From NCBI RefSeq assembly GCF_030704535.1, contig NC_081822.1, forward strand, positions 630,001 through 694,000: a DNA stretch of 64,000 bases, in the 5' to 3' direction. Origin of the DNA: Vitis vinifera (Eukaryota > Streptophyta > Magnoliopsida > Vitales > Vitaceae). Position numbers and translations under genes: made by a program. Shown piece by piece: positions 1 through 12,600 of this stretch. Position 1 is the first letter of the stretch; each line of letters opens with the position of its first letter. The notes under the pieces were generated by a model that did no database searches, had not been told where the DNA came from, and saw only the letters and a list, made by a program, of their open reading frames with translations.

Positions 1-930
1 AGCAATTCCATATTTAATAATATTTTTAGATTATCGATATTGATATTGCTCTATTAAAGTTATGATTTTTGCTTGTGCTTAAACTTCAACTCATTGAAGC
101 AAAAACAAAAAATTATCCCCCAAAGTTTCTAATAATATGGGGAAATACATGATCAAAGTGGCCATTAAAAAAAAACCAAAAATAGAAATATGAAATAGAG
201 GAATTAAAATCTTAATAAGTGTAGAATTTATACTTCTATAATGAAAAATAATTTTAAAAAATTCTCATTCTCAATGAATGTAAATTCTAACTCTGCATTA
301 TGTTTTCCTGACGGTCCAGCAAACCTCTAAGACGAGTAAAGCAGACGAAATTAGGAAAAATGGCATTCTCTAAAAAAAAATATATATAGATGGATTACAT
401 GTCAAAGCATGCGGAAGACGAAGGAGTTAGCAAATTGACATAAAGAAACTAAAAATAAAAAAGAAAAGGAGGGCGGAGTCGGCAGTGGTGATCAATGGGG
501 ATTAGAATACGCACCGCAAGAGCCCAAGGCGTGAACACACGTGGAGAAGAAGGAACCACCGACTCCATTTACAGGACTCACCACCACTGCATTCCTTTTC
601 TCGATTCCGTGGGCGCAGTCAAATGCTTCTCTATCATTCCACAACAAAGCTGTTAATTTCAAAGTCTAAATCATAAATATCTCTATGTATGTATGTGATT
701 CAATTTGATTTTGGTTGAGGAGGAGAGGCAAGTGGTGAATCATTTCAAATTTCTAACGCATTGGTAATATGTGGTGAATCATTTCAAATTTCTAACGCAT
801 TGGTAAATATATTTTACATGCACAGAAAAACAATCACTGAGAAATTACATATTCAGAGACTACAGATTTTTTGAAACCCTAGACTGATTGGAAGTTGAAA
901 TCATTCAATTTGATGGAAGAGGAACCCTAG
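1..930. other. Intergenic, 3' side of the ATL gene
   Basis: AT-rich spacer with no recognisable gene. The only structure seen is a 39-bp tandem duplication at 732-809, listed separately. The part next to 930 probably includes the 3' untranslated region of the minus-strand ATL gene. Confidence 0.6.
732..809. repeat. 39-bp tandem duplication
   Basis: Two adjacent copies (732-770 and 771-809) both begin GTGGTGAATCATTTC and differ by only about one base near the end. The near-identity points to a recent local duplication. It lies about 120-200 bp past the stop codon of the ATL gene, so it may be in its 3' untranslated region. Confidence 0.85.
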
Positions 931-1485
931 CTAAGGTAGAAACCTATTCACATCGTCTTCTCTCTCCTTCAATCTGGACTCCGTCTCAGCTCCGGTGCTG
1001 CTGGAGCTTGCTGGAACTCCTCCACACTTCTGACATCTGGCAACAACCAGAATCTGCCTGCACGAAGGGCAAGAACAATGAGATCCTAGCCATGTGTCGA
1101 TGCATCCGACGTGGAACCCGTGCCCGCACTGCGGCAGCACTCGGATTTCGTCTCCTCCGACGAATTCAGTCAAGCAGATAGCGCAGTCCGTTAGGTTTCC
1201 GGCGGTCTCGGCTGCGTAGGTAACCTTCGGGAGGGATCGGAGGATCTTCTTCTTCAAGCCTTTGTTGGCCGGAGTTTGAGGAGCGGAACCGCCCGGGAGG
1301 TTCGCTGCGCCGGAGATCCGGCGGAGCCAGGCGCAGCGAGCTACTGCAACGAGGCCGAGGACGCAGATTAGGGCGCAGAGGAGCGCGGCGAGGATGACGA
1401 CGAAGTCGGAGTCGACGGCGGCGGACTCCTGTGATGCGGTCGCCGAGGAGTTCACGCCGCCGAGGAATCTAGACGGATGAGTCAT
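931..1485 (-). CDS. ATL80: RING-H2 finger E3 ubiquitin ligase, ATL8/ATL80 type
   Basis: Intronless gene for a 184-residue membrane-anchored E3 ubiquitin ligase. A hydrophobic segment at about residues 28-50 is the membrane anchor. The ATL-specific GLD-like motif (GLKKKIL, about 76-82) follows. A full RING-H2 domain lies at about 101-143 with zinc ligands C101, C104, C120, H122, H125, C128, C139 and C142; W132 fits the E2-contact tryptophan. A Cys pair at 151/154 and an acidic-Ser tail ending FLP match Arabidopsis ATL8/ATL80, as does the MT-PSR start. Lack of introns is usual for ATL genes. ATL proteins generally act in stress and defence signalling; the substrate is unknown. OEP21 is the next gene on the same strand, as in Arabidopsis. 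Base composition is far more GC-rich than the surroundings, which is common in intronless ATL genes. Confidence 0.93.
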   Translation of the reverse strand: MTHPSRFLGGVNSSATASQESAAVDSDFVVILAALLCALICVLGLVAVARCAWLRRISGAANLPGGSAPQTPANKGLKKKILRSLPKVTYAAETAGNLTDCAICLTEFVGGDEIRVLPQCGHGFHVGCIDTWLGSHCSCPSCRQILVVARCQKCGGVPASSSSTGAETESRLKEREDDVNRFLP

Positions 1486-1588
1486 GTGACCTGTGAGGAG
1501 AGAGAAAGAGAGCTCAGATTTAGAGAATTTTACAGTTTTTAATGTTTTAATTATTGAAGTGATCAGTAAGTGTTGGCCCCTTCCCTCT

Positions 1589-1596
1589 ATTTATAC
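1589..1596 (-). promoter_or_regulatory. Putative TATA box of the ATL gene
   Basis: On the minus strand TATAAATA lies about 105 bp upstream of the ATL start codon at 1485. With transcription starting about 30 bp downstream, the 5' leader would be roughly 75 nt, which is normal. The position is inferred from the motif only. Confidence 0.6.
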
Positions 1597-1599
1597 AGT

Positions 1600-4280
1600 G
1601 TACAAGAGTCACAAGAGGGATGGCGGCTACTGCCTACTGCCTAACTACTTGAGCTGCCTCATCCTCCTATTTTTGTCTTATTATTATTATTTTATAATTC
1701 TCTGGTATTTAAATTTTTTTTTTATTATATTCACTATTTAACTTTTTTTTTTTTATCTGTTTTATAATCCATTAATAATGTAGACAAGACAAACCACCTG
1801 TCATTAATAAAAAAAAATTATCCCATATTTATTTTAAAAATATATATAATTATGAAAACCCTATTTGAAACGTTAACAACATTTGAAAGTAAAAACACCC
1901 GTTCAAGAAGTATCAAGATAAAAACACCCATTTAAATAAAATACATCACTAACTTCTAACTTATTGATTTTGAAAGGTCAAATAATTTTGATTGCGACAT
2001 CAATAATAAAAGTTTTTTGGAATTACTTTACTCAAAGAATTTGTGGCTTGTAAAAAAGCTTAATATATAAGTTAAAAAAAATTATTGTTTTCATGTTAAG
2101 CGTAAGCATTAATATAATTTTATTTTCAATTTTTAACTTTTTGTCAAAGTAAAAAACAAAAAGGCATCAAAGCTTAGACTTCCCACAAAAATAATTAACA
2201 TTTCCATCACCTTATAGCGACTACTTGAAATGGATTTCGCATTCGATGACCAATTGCACATCAATATCATCATTAAACTATAAGCTAGAGGCCCGATCAC
2301 ATAAACCCAATTCTTTAAATCTATAGTCTTATTTCTATGTACTTTCTTTTAATGATCAAATTTAGCTGTATAGATAAAAGAAAACGAGAATTCAAATTAT
2401 ATGCTTTGATTTAAGAATAATGCAGATTAATCCGAATTTGGAGTCGGGAGTACAAAACATATTCGATTTCATAGGATTTGAAAGCATTTTCGAATGCAAA
2501 TGCGGGTGATTGTTAGTCATAGAAGAAGGTGGTGGCAAAGACCTGTCACCAATCCGCAGCAACATGCGAGGGGTTGCGGGCCAGAGCAAACACGTAACCT
2601 TGTCTTCCATAAAGCTCATAGGGCGATGATGAATGATGATAAAAGTAGTTTCTACTGATTCTGATTCCACACTCATCTGCGTCGTTTCTTTCCTTACGAC
2701 ACGTAGTAAATCCTTCTCTTTAATCCAAAATAACACCCACCATTTGTTTTTCTTATGAGTGGGGAACATCTCTCCTCAACTCAATTCCCAGAATGTCCAT
2801 TCCGCTCCTAACAATTCACAGTTCATGGTCAAAAAGAAAGGTTCATTCCGATTTCCCTGGTATCAAAGAATCATTTCACGATAATAACCATCACGAATCA
2901 AAAGATCACTTCAAGAAATGAACACAAAAATAACCAGTAACAAAAAACAACCCATTTCATTCCTTTAATACTATTTTTAAAAACCACTCATAACCCACAA
3001 TTTTTTTTAATTGAAAAATATTTTACAAAACTTGAAAAATCCTTAAATTATTATTATTTTTATTATTATTTAATAAGATGAGAATCATGTTGTGATTATA
3101 TTTTAATTGTTTCAAAAAATTATTTTTAGCATTAAAAAAAGTCAAATATTTTAATTTTTTTATTTAATAATTTTTTAAAAAACTAATAAATAAAAAAATT
3201 CCAAAAAAAAAAAATCACTTATTTATTTATACCTAAATTATATATATAGAGAGAGATTGATTCCAAGTCAAATTTGATTCTACATATCAATAGCTTATAT
3301 AGGATTTTCCAAAAAGAAAATATAAGATTAGAAAATTTTGTACAAATGGTAGATTGATTTCGACGGCCACGAAGATCACTTTATTTTTATATCACATCAA
3401 ATGCCTGTCTTCTTTGAACATATATAAAGTAAAATTGTTGATAGATATATGTAAAATGTGACTCAAATTATATATTAAAATGTGATGTTTGACTTGAAAA
3501 TTCCTATATTCCCAGAAATGAAAATGGGTGTAAACTGAAAACTCTCAAAGAAGACTGTAGAGTCTTTCCACAAATGAAAACCGGGTGTAACAAAATTCCA
3601 AGATGTATTGAACAATTAAGTTCCCAGAGAGCCGGTTTAGGGGAAAAGATTTCCGTATGCGGGCAAAGTGTTTTCAATAAACTAATGATAAGTAAAGGAA
3701 AATGGATAAAGACAAGTGGAAGACTTGAGGCCACATGGGAGTATGGCAAGAAAGGCATGAAAGTAGTGAGGTAGGTATCAAGACCTAAGCTTTATTTGAC
3801 ATGCTTGTTCTGCCCTTGTGACCCTTTTATGGGTAGGTAAGAGGCCCCATCAGGCATCAGCCCTGCCACCCATATGATCCCCCTTCTCTGCCCTCCCCTT
3901 TCCATGTAAATTTGACCTTGACTTGCAGCAGCCGCACCAATGATCATTGTATTATTTTCGAAGGCATATAAGCTTATCTTTGGCCTCCCTCCCACTTGGA
4001 CACGGCTCTTTGATTTTTGACCTTACTAAATCACATTTCTTCACATAGGCATCAAGGGTTTCCACCTCTCTTTCCCTTTCTGGTTGAGTCTTCCTCTATG
4101 AGGGAGAGGAGAAAAGGAATTACAGAGAAAAACAAATGGAATTTCTACAGGGGTTTAGAGTTGAGCGGAGTCAGAGAACATAAATGGGCTGTTTAGGAGC
4201 TAGGGGAAAATGGACCTTGCTGGTTGAGTATGTCTCTGGTGAAATGAAATTTATTGTCTTCTAGGTTTTGTAAATACAAA
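1600..4280. other. Intergenic spacer between ATL and OEP21
   Basis: Mostly AT-rich DNA with homopolymer runs. A minus-strand open frame of 125 codons at 2392-2769 has no family I recognise, no sign of splicing partners and ordinary composition, so I do not call it a gene. A less AT-rich stretch at 3500-4150 also shows no recognisable protein. Confidence 0.5.
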
Positions 4281-4281
4281 A

Positions 4282-4756
4282 GAATGGGTGTTTGGATGCC
4301 CGATTTTACATGCATCCTAGTTTCAAAGAGGTGAAAAATAATTGTTATCCTGACCATGACACAAATTCGAGCATCTTCTCACAGACATACAATGAACTTG
4401 GTTGCATTCCACCATAGAGACGGCAATGAAACGAACATTGAAGTGGGGGACTCAAAGCCAAACCAGATAAAGAAGCTTAAAAGGGAAATGAGTGGAATGG
4501 CCAATCGTGTCAACAGAACAAGGAATGGATGTTTGGATGCCTGATTTTATATGCATCCTCATGTCAAAGAGGTGAAGGATGATTGTTCTCTTGACATGAC
4601 ACTAATTTGAGCATCTTCACAACACACATGCAATGAACCTGGTAGCATCCCACCATAGAGACAACAAAGTTCATACCACCTTAAATGAGCATTTAAGCGT
4701 GGGGGCTCAAAGCCAAACCAGATAAAGAAGCCTAAAAGGAAAATGAATGGAATGGC
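4282..4756. repeat. Imperfect 241-bp tandem direct repeat
   Basis: Copy 1 (about 4282-4501) and copy 2 (about 4523-4756) share blocks such as GTTTGGATGCC near the start and CTCAAAGCCAAACCAGATAA near the end, with many substitutions and small indels. The divergence suggests an old duplication. It lies 0.5-1 kb past the OEP21 stop codon. No coding potential or transposon ends were seen. Confidence 0.8.
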
Positions 4757-5266
4757 AGAATAAGACCTCTCCAGTGCTACATGGTGTTGTTAGAAAGGAA
4801 CACCTAGGAGGGACCATGAGGATCTATATTTGGAGTGGGGGAGAGGAGGAAAATGAGAGAGAGATCTTGTAGTAGGGTCTTAAAACACCATAATGCAAAT
4901 CAGAAAAAGAGGGCCACCTCTCATACACAGCATAATTTGGAATCAGACCTAGATAGTTTACCTAACCTCATGAAGTAGGAATATTTTTTAGGGTATGATC
5001 CTTATCTAAAGGAATCCAGCCTAAAAGAAGGATGACAGATCAGACCCTTCTCCTGTGGGTGGAAAACATGGAACCATTATAGCCCCACAAAGAAGCAGAA
5101 GTGTTGATAAAGAAAATTCATTTAAGACCCATGCAAGGTAGTAATCCAATTAATCAGGATCAGCTCATCAGCTGTCTCTCAGAAATTGAAATAGAAACAA
5201 AGTATTCTATTCTCTATAGAGAACATATGATCACCTTTGAAAAAATATGTTTAACTTATGCTTATC

Positions 5267-8200
5267 TCACAAGTCAAACCTCACATTCCATCTACCATTA
5301 ATATCAGCATTGAGGGTCCAATTGTTTTCCCTGATTTGCAAATATGGAACCTGAAACAGAAGAGATTGAAAAGACGTAGCAGAAAGTAAATAAAGGCAAG
5401 TCTAATGTCCAAACTTATAAAGAAAGGGGCAAAGTCTAATATTTAAGAAAAAAGATAAAAACATGGTGCAGAACGTACATCAGCTAAAAGGTGGAAACTA
5501 CTTTAATTGAATTTGATCCCACTTTAATTCAATCATCAAAATAAACATGACACAAGAATATTTCAACCAGAGTTCAAAGGAATGAAGTGACTTTAGGTTT
5601 CAGTCCTATATGTGTAAACATATTCAATAACAAACACAGCCAATGAAAGCCCACCTAGTATATCTTCCTTTAAAAGTCACACTAGTCAGTCAGATAAGCT
5701 TTTAGTGAGACAATATTCACAGAATTAATCTAAAATTTGTTAGGAAGTCATATATAGAACTTATCACAAAGAAAGAGAGAAATAGAGAGAATGTGATTAT
5801 TTTGACAATCATATCATTGATCATCCTATCAAGCTCCATGTTTTCTAGGCTGCTGTTCTCAGAAGTTTCCATTTTTTTCTTAACCATTTCTGCAGTTATT
5901 AAAAGCATAAACTATATCATGTGGACCCTCCACTCTTGTCGGGGAGGCATGCCAAATTTCTATCACTCCCAACTCAGAACTAGTACAGTCTAGTAGATGG
6001 GAAACCATATTTCAGTTTGAGGCAAAAAAGAAGTTGAAAAAAAAAGGGAATCAGTTTATCAAGGATCAAGGAAAATGAAGAGATAACTCCTTTTCCTAAA
6101 AGGTGATCTTAATGTAAAACAAGACAAACAAATAAAATATGTATAAGCATCACCAAAGTTTTTAAAGGTGAAAGCGTAAGGCAAGACGAAAGCCCCCAAG
6201 CGTTGAGATGTTAGCCTCGAAGCATTGAGGTGTAAGCCTTTTGAAACCCTTATTTTTAAAATTAATAAATGTTTAAAATATAAAACAAGTCAATTAGAGT
6301 TATAAAAAACATATTAATAGTCTCACACTTTCACAAGAAATCATAACAAGTCAAAATAACAAATAGAGTTAAACACATAAAATTAAAATGTTTCAACTTA
6401 AATAAAAACATAAAAAAATAAAAAACTAATTAAAATCAAATTAATCAGTTCCATTTAATTTGGTAAAAAAATTTAAATTAAAGCATAAAAAACCCAATTA
6501 GTAAAATTAAATTAAAGAATAAGTGAACTGCCATAATATTTTCTTTCAAAGATATTCCTTTTTTCCAAAAATAGAATAGATATTAGGAAAAAAAAATGAG
6601 AATAAAATAAAAATTGAAAATGGAGAAGAGATGAGCGGTGGTGAAAAAAAATAAACAAATGAAAATGGAGAGACGAGAGGAAAGGAGTGCAAGTGAGATG
6701 AAGCTGCAGAGACAACAAAGGGAGCACCTCGAAGAGAAACCAACACCGGAGAAAGAGCCAATCTTCAATGGAGGTGATGGAGTAGACCTATGTGAGGTAT
6801 GATTTCCATTTTCTAGAGAGCTAGGGTTAGGTATCTTCTCTGTTTTGGGGTAAAATGTTGGTTAGGGGGTTGTTCTCGGTTCCAATCAATTTCTTCTCTG
6901 TTTTGGGGTTAAATGTTGTTGTGTTTTTTTTAGGTGTTCCACCCCAAATCTATAGAGGCTGGCGCCTTGACCCTAACAGGTGCATGAAGGTGTGCTTCAT
7001 GTTGGCTTTGATTGGCCTTTAGAGAGTTACAATTTTTTCACAACACCTCAGGGTGTTTTGGACCTGCTAACACCTTTGAAAACACTGATCATCACTAATA
7101 ATGAGAGATATACCTTGTCAAAGACTTCATAGCCAACTTTGATCCGAACATCTTGGTCTCTCTGAAAATTGAATATGCTCCAACTAAATTCAGCAGCTCC
7201 TCTTGATTTCCTCTGTCAGAGTATTTGAACACATTATTAGTATAACAAAATGTCAAAAACTAAACAAGATTAGGGCCTTATACAAAGATGAACCAAGTCC
7301 CAACTGCAGCTGAAATTTCAATAAAACTGATCAAACAACTTAATTTGAGCAAAACTAAAACACGTGCATTACTTCCAGCAATCTGCATAACAAAGCTCAT
7401 TTCTCAATTGAATTTACAGGCAGCTTTCTTAAGGTGAAAATAAAGGACCAACCTCTCTAAATTCTTTGTCAACATCACATTGTCCCTTGACATTAAAGCT
7501 CAACAAGCCATCAGTTGTCACAGGAAATGTCTTTTTTCCTCGTACACTATATCGAAGCTTTTCATGTTTATCATATTGCAATCCTACGCCAAGGCTGGCT
7601 GATAACTACAATCGATTATCAGATACACTAACCCACGTTAAAAATAAAACAGAAAATTCGAATACAAATTGCTTTAAGATATCAGTAGAAAGTGCATACA
7701 TCTGGGTAGAAGTGTCTTATTACTGCACTCACATAACTGGGAGCTCCAATTCTTGTATCTAGCTCACCCCGAACCTACACAAAAAATACAACCAAAAAAA
7801 AAATTCCCAAGTAGAATTTAGGATTTAATTGAGGCTGTACAAGTCAAATAGAGACGAACTCATCAAGCAGCTCGATGCTACTATTTCTTTTCTTATACAT
7901 ATAACCAGGAATTCACACCGGAGGCATTTATCCCAACTGTCCACGAAGCAAACCCCAGTTCATATGGGTCTGCCCTTCTATCCTACACCACTAAAAATAA
8001 CGGGGAGGCTCGACCTCAGGAACCTCTGGGTGAATGCCAATGGGAGTGCTCCGTATTACTATTTGTTGCAAATTTTAGACACAAGAATCTAAGATTTGTA
8101 AGCATTCTGAACATTTCTACCATACCCATGATTAAGAACCATTCTATACTCCCAAAAAATCAGGAGACGGCACATAAAAATCGACGACTGTGATGGATAA

Positions 8201-8367
8201 AACCATAATCGAATGAACAACAAAGTAAAACAAATGAACCAAACATGAAAAGAACAAAATGGATTGAAGCGTACCAGCAAGTGGGTTTTTAAGTCGATGG
8301 GGAACTTCTCCTTGGCATGGATTCTGAGAGCTTTGGTGTCTCCGCCATATCTGAGGGAAGTCTCCAT
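5267..8367 (-). CDS. OEP21: Outer envelope pore protein 21 (OEP21), chloroplast
   Basis: Five exons, minus strand: 8275-8367, 7700-7774, 7453-7605, 7114-7212, 5267-5350. They join in frame to 167 residues, the usual OEP21 length. OEP21 is a beta-barrel anion channel of the chloroplast outer envelope that passes phosphorylated C3 compounds such as triose phosphate and 3-phosphoglycerate and is gated by ATP and triose phosphate. Recognisable blocks are the METSLRYGG start, [33 protein letters not shown] and the C-terminal [16 protein letters not shown]. There is no transit peptide, as expected for this outer-membrane family. Intron 4 (5351-7113) is enlarged by a hAT-type insertion at 6154-7087, and intron 1 is about 500 bp. 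The start codon is the one conserved in the family. A G-box lies about 265 bp upstream. Confidence 0.95.
6154..7087. mobile_element. Non-autonomous hAT-like DNA transposon in OEP21 intron 4
   Basis: The ends are inverted repeats: the left end CAAAGTTTTTAAAGGTG matches the reverse complement of the right end (CAGTGTTTTCAAAGGTG) at 14 of 17 positions. Flanks are AGCATCAC (6146-6153) and ATCATCAC (7088-7095), an 8-bp target duplication with one mismatch. CA(G/A)NG ends and an 8-bp duplication fit the hAT superfamily. The 934-bp interior shows no transposase frame, so it must have been moved by a partner element. TIR decay and the TSD mismatch suggest moderate age. Confidence 0.75.
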
Positions 8368-8632
8368 TACTACACACTTCAATATATATGTGTATAAATC
8401 TCTCCTCAGCAGATAAAAAAAAATGGAAAACAAAAGCCTCCAAGATAAATATAAACCCTAGATATGAAGAGAGATTGGAGACTGTCAATCTTTCAACAAA
8501 TGGTGAATGGTCTTTGTAATCTTCGATTTCGGATGGTAGGTGTGGTAGGCACACAAAATCCCAACTCTCGTTAGATCTCTAGAAATTTACTGATCCAACG
8601 GTTGTAAACTCTCTCTCGTTTCGAAGAGAAGT

Positions 8633-8638
8633 CACGTG
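8633..8638. promoter_or_regulatory. G-box (CACGTG) upstream of OEP21
   Basis: A palindromic CACGTG lies about 265 bp upstream of the OEP21 start codon. G-boxes bind bZIP and bHLH (PIF-type) factors and are common in promoters of plastid-related genes. Function here is inferred from motif and position only. Confidence 0.45.
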
Positions 8639-8639
8639 A

Positions 8640-9610
8640 TTTTCATCTCCGGCCCGGTCTGTTGCATATTGTCATTTTTAAATTTTAACTATAAATTGTA
8701 TTATCGCTTTAGATTTCCTCTGTTCTTATTTTTAAATATAAATAGATTTAGATTTTAGTTTAAAAAAAAAAAAAAAATACCACCCTTTTAATAGCTTTAA
8801 AATATGTTTGTTATAAAAATTTTCACCTACAATATTTTTACCTTTAAAATGGACAATTGGTTAATTTTATATCCATTTTGATTAAAATGTAAAAAATGAT
8901 GAAATTATTTTTTATAAATGGGCATTATAATCTTATTATTTTGACCCCATCCACTGATATCAAGGGCTTATTTGGAAAAAAAAATTAAAAATAATTCTTC
9001 AAAAATAATAGTTTATATCCATTCTTAAAAACATTTTTTAAATTGTTTTTAAAAATAAAGTTATGTTTAAAAATTTAATATACATATATCTATAATAGAA
9101 AAGGTTCACAATGTATTCTCCCTAATTTCAATTTTTTATCAGAATAATGAGAAAACAAAAATAAAAAGCCTAAAAATACCTTAAATTTATTCTTAAAAAA
9201 TAGCATATTTTCGCAGCAAATTTTCAAAAGCCTGTTTCAATCAAACATGTTTCTTTGGTTTTTTTATAAAATAAAATAAAATAAAAAACACCTGTTTTCT
9301 ATAATAAAGAACATAAAAGTGCTTTAAAAAGAGCAGCTCCAAACAGGCCCAAGTTGCCCACAGCATATCTGAAAATAGAGTTGAAGACTGCCAAGTAATT
9401 GATTACAGCAACATGGAGAGAAGCAACCATCTCTTAGAAGCTGCATGCATATAGCAACAGAAAACCAAAGTAATATTACAGTCGGCTACTCAAAATCTTT
9501 CATAAGTCGCAACAAAATTCTGGCTTCAAACATTACTCAATAAATGTGTAAGGTCATTAAGGTGGTGGGCTAGCTAAAGGGTTTCAACTCCAGCAATTTA
9601 CTCATCTATA
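8640..9610. other. Intergenic spacer between OEP21 and OST1
   Basis: AT-rich spacer between the OEP21 5' side and the OST1 3' end. It contains a MITE-like element (8964-9350, listed separately). No other gene-like feature was seen. The 200 bp next to 9610 probably hold the OST1 3' untranslated region. Confidence 0.6.
8964..9350. mobile_element. Degenerate MITE-like element
   Basis: The left end GGGCTTATTTGGA and the reverse complement of the right end, GGGCCTGTTTGGA, form a 13-bp imperfect terminal inverted repeat around 387 bp of AT-rich DNA. GGGCYTRTTTGG ends are common among plant Harbinger- and hAT-type MITEs. I could not see a clear target duplication, so the superfamily is left open. 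Confidence 0.5.
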
Positions 9611-12600
9611 CTATATCTCATCAATGTAGTCAAGAAGATCATCGACCTCCTGTCTTAGAGCTACAATTTTCTGCTGCTGTGAAGCAATTCGGTTCTCAAT
9701 TTCCTTTCCCCCGGACTTCTTCTCATAACTATCGGCAACTGTTGTATGTTTTAACATTAGTTTCTCTTGCAACTCTCTCTCCTTGGCAACCAGCTCCTCC
9801 ACCTACACAAACAGCCAATACACTTCAAACTTCTTGAAACCAAAGGATTCACCAGACACCAGAGCATGGAAGAAAGACATGAATTGTGAACTTCCCCCAC
9901 TATTTTTGGAGTTCGAAGAAATAAAAAGATCGACTATTTGAATCATGGAGCATTGTAGATGGTCATAGTCACCACTCTATGTACAAGATTGCATTAAATT
10001 TTATTAATTTAGGCTATGTTTAATGCTAATTTTTTTTTTCCTTATGTTTGAATGCTATAGAAAAATATGAAGAAAAATAAAAGATTTCCTCCAAGTTTCC
10101 TTAAATAAAGGAGAAAAGTTTGGGAAAAGTGTGTTTCTCAACAATTTTATTTTCTTTCCCTCAACCTTCCCATAGGCAATCATTTTTTTTTTCCCTTATT
10201 TCCAGAAAACAAACAGTGGCTTAAGTTGCATCCATATGGAAAACATGATAACAATAGAGACAAGTAGATAGTAGTAGAACCTTGGGCAATATCTGGGCAG
10301 CCTGTGGAGAAGATTGCAAGAATGCCAGTAGGGGCCTCAACTCTTTTGAAAGCTCTTTCAATTGACCATCAGATGCTTTACGAGCTGCTTTACAAGCTTG
10401 AACATCCCCAGTCCTGGAGAGATCACGTAATGATGCTTCTAGTTTATCATGGATGGATAAACATCGGCTAATGATATCATGAACCTGCTGAATTGCTGCC
10501 TGGATCTGAGATTAGAGAAAGCCAAATTTAGAATAGATAATCATTTCTAACAGATATATTTAAATGGAACACAACATTCTACTTGCCTCTTCCCACAGTA
10601 ATTTCATCACATAAGAAGCAGAAGACTTGGAGATTGACATGTCAACATGCATATATACAATGCAAGTGACAAAAAGGAAGAAAAACCCAGAAATCAGCAT
10701 CAGCGGCTCCCTAAGCAATGAAATGTTGTTGAACTTGTAATAGACCTGAAAAGGTAATAAAGTAATAACCCAAGAATGAGATTATTAGTTGTGACAATTC
10801 TTAAAAAAAAGAAATAAAGACCATGATGCAAAGCATATGATGAAGTAAGATGCACTTGCGCAACATGTCATAAGGAACAGGTTAATGTAAATAAGTTACT
10901 TTATTGTAATATATTTATTGGATTAATTTCGCTCACCTCCCCTAAGGTTTTGGCTAAATAAACCTAGTCTCTGTTGGTTTAAAATTTCATCACATACCTC
11001 CCTTATTTTGAGTTAGAGGGGAGGTGAATGAAAATAACAAATGAGAAGGGTAGAGAAGGTATTTGATGCTAAATGTACTTAGCCACCCTGATTTGAACAA
11101 TGGTAAATGCAAAAGGCACATTGGGCACTGAAACTCTCTTCAGCAAAAAGCCCTCACTTGGTTGATCATGACAAAGAAAGTGCACACTGCAATCTGATTC
11201 TGAAGAAAAGAGAAGACAAGGTCCACACCAAAAGTTGTTCATGTGGAGCTGCTTTTGATACTCCACTGTCCAGACAGAGTCTGCTGGACACTACAATTAA
11301 CTTGTCCAGAACTTACCATATTTATTTGTATGGTAAAAATAGAAGTGCTCGTGAGATTTATGACTACACCCCAGGCCTCACATCAACTATTTGTATTCTT
11401 AATCATTTCATGTTACATCAAAAAGAGGAAAAAGGGATACCTGAAAATGTTGATTATGCTCTGGCACAACATTGGTCTTTTCTAGCACAGCCACAGGTCT
11501 ACCAACAATGTCCAAATGGGAAAGTTTTGTCTGCATTGTACACACATAAGCACAATAATAGACAGGCATGCTACTGCATTGTAAATAATAGATAAAGGGA
11601 AACAAACTTGAGTTTAAAAAAATGCATAAATATTCAAACAAGGGAAAAACTAAAATTTCAAAACCTTAGTATGAATATTGTAATACCTCTTGCCATTGTT
11701 TTACCGCAAATGGAGCAGAAACAGAAATATCTCTGGATCCCTCAGGTAGAACAACCTGAAATCCAAGAGTACCAAGTCAGGCCTCGGATAACAACCTTTT
11801 TATCAACCACCTAACTGCAATTCATTCTCCTAAAAACTTCTATATTAAGCAATCACACCATGTGACAATAATTTGCATTGCAACTCATTCTGACAATTTA
11901 ACAAAAATTAGAAGATGGATATAAAAATGAAAGAGACGAAAGCAAGTTTAACTAGGTATGCAAGTTGGGCTACTATTGCCTGGATAGCAAACCCTTCAGC
12001 GAAATATTTTTTGGGAAGAAAACTATTTGGATTTGGGTTCTAGCCTAGTTGAGCCTGGTAAAACTTATGAGTCCAAACTTGAGTCCTCATTTGGTAACAC
12101 TTGATTATATCACACTTAATACACTGCAATGTAAACCGTAGAAGCATCACTCATCTAGACCAAAAATCAACTTCCTAGAATGATTTTTTGAATTTCATCT
12201 CTTCTTAGGAAAAAAATATATATCTGGATTCATATCCATGAACAGAGCAGAGTACATGGTAACTCAGTAGCGAAGGAGCAAGATATCAAACAGAGGAATA
12301 TTATTATACTACTTACCTTCACAATGAGATTGTCAATGACAACCTCATTCATCGGACACCCAAAAGTGATGTTGAGGAAACGTTTTCCCCCTGACTCAAA
12401 TAAAAAGTCCTGGAGTGGCAGGCCATATCCAATGAAAAAGGAAGTTCTCCACCCACCAAACATTGGATATCTAGGCTCAATTTCCAGTTCCGTCTGCAAT
12501 CAGAAGGAAGGCAAAAGGACTTGCATTAGAAATCAGGAAGAACACTCACTTCTCTTCCATTCTTTGCATCAATAAAAAAATCAACCTTCTTCAAATCACC

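Noticed and set aside
2392-2769. 125-codon minus-strand open frame
   Set aside because: No recognisable family, signal, domain or splice partners; surrounding DNA is ordinary spacer. Kept only as a note.
11107-11595. 162-codon plus-strand open frame
   Set aside because: Overlaps exon 7 of OST1 on the opposite strand and otherwise covers intron; no family resemblance.
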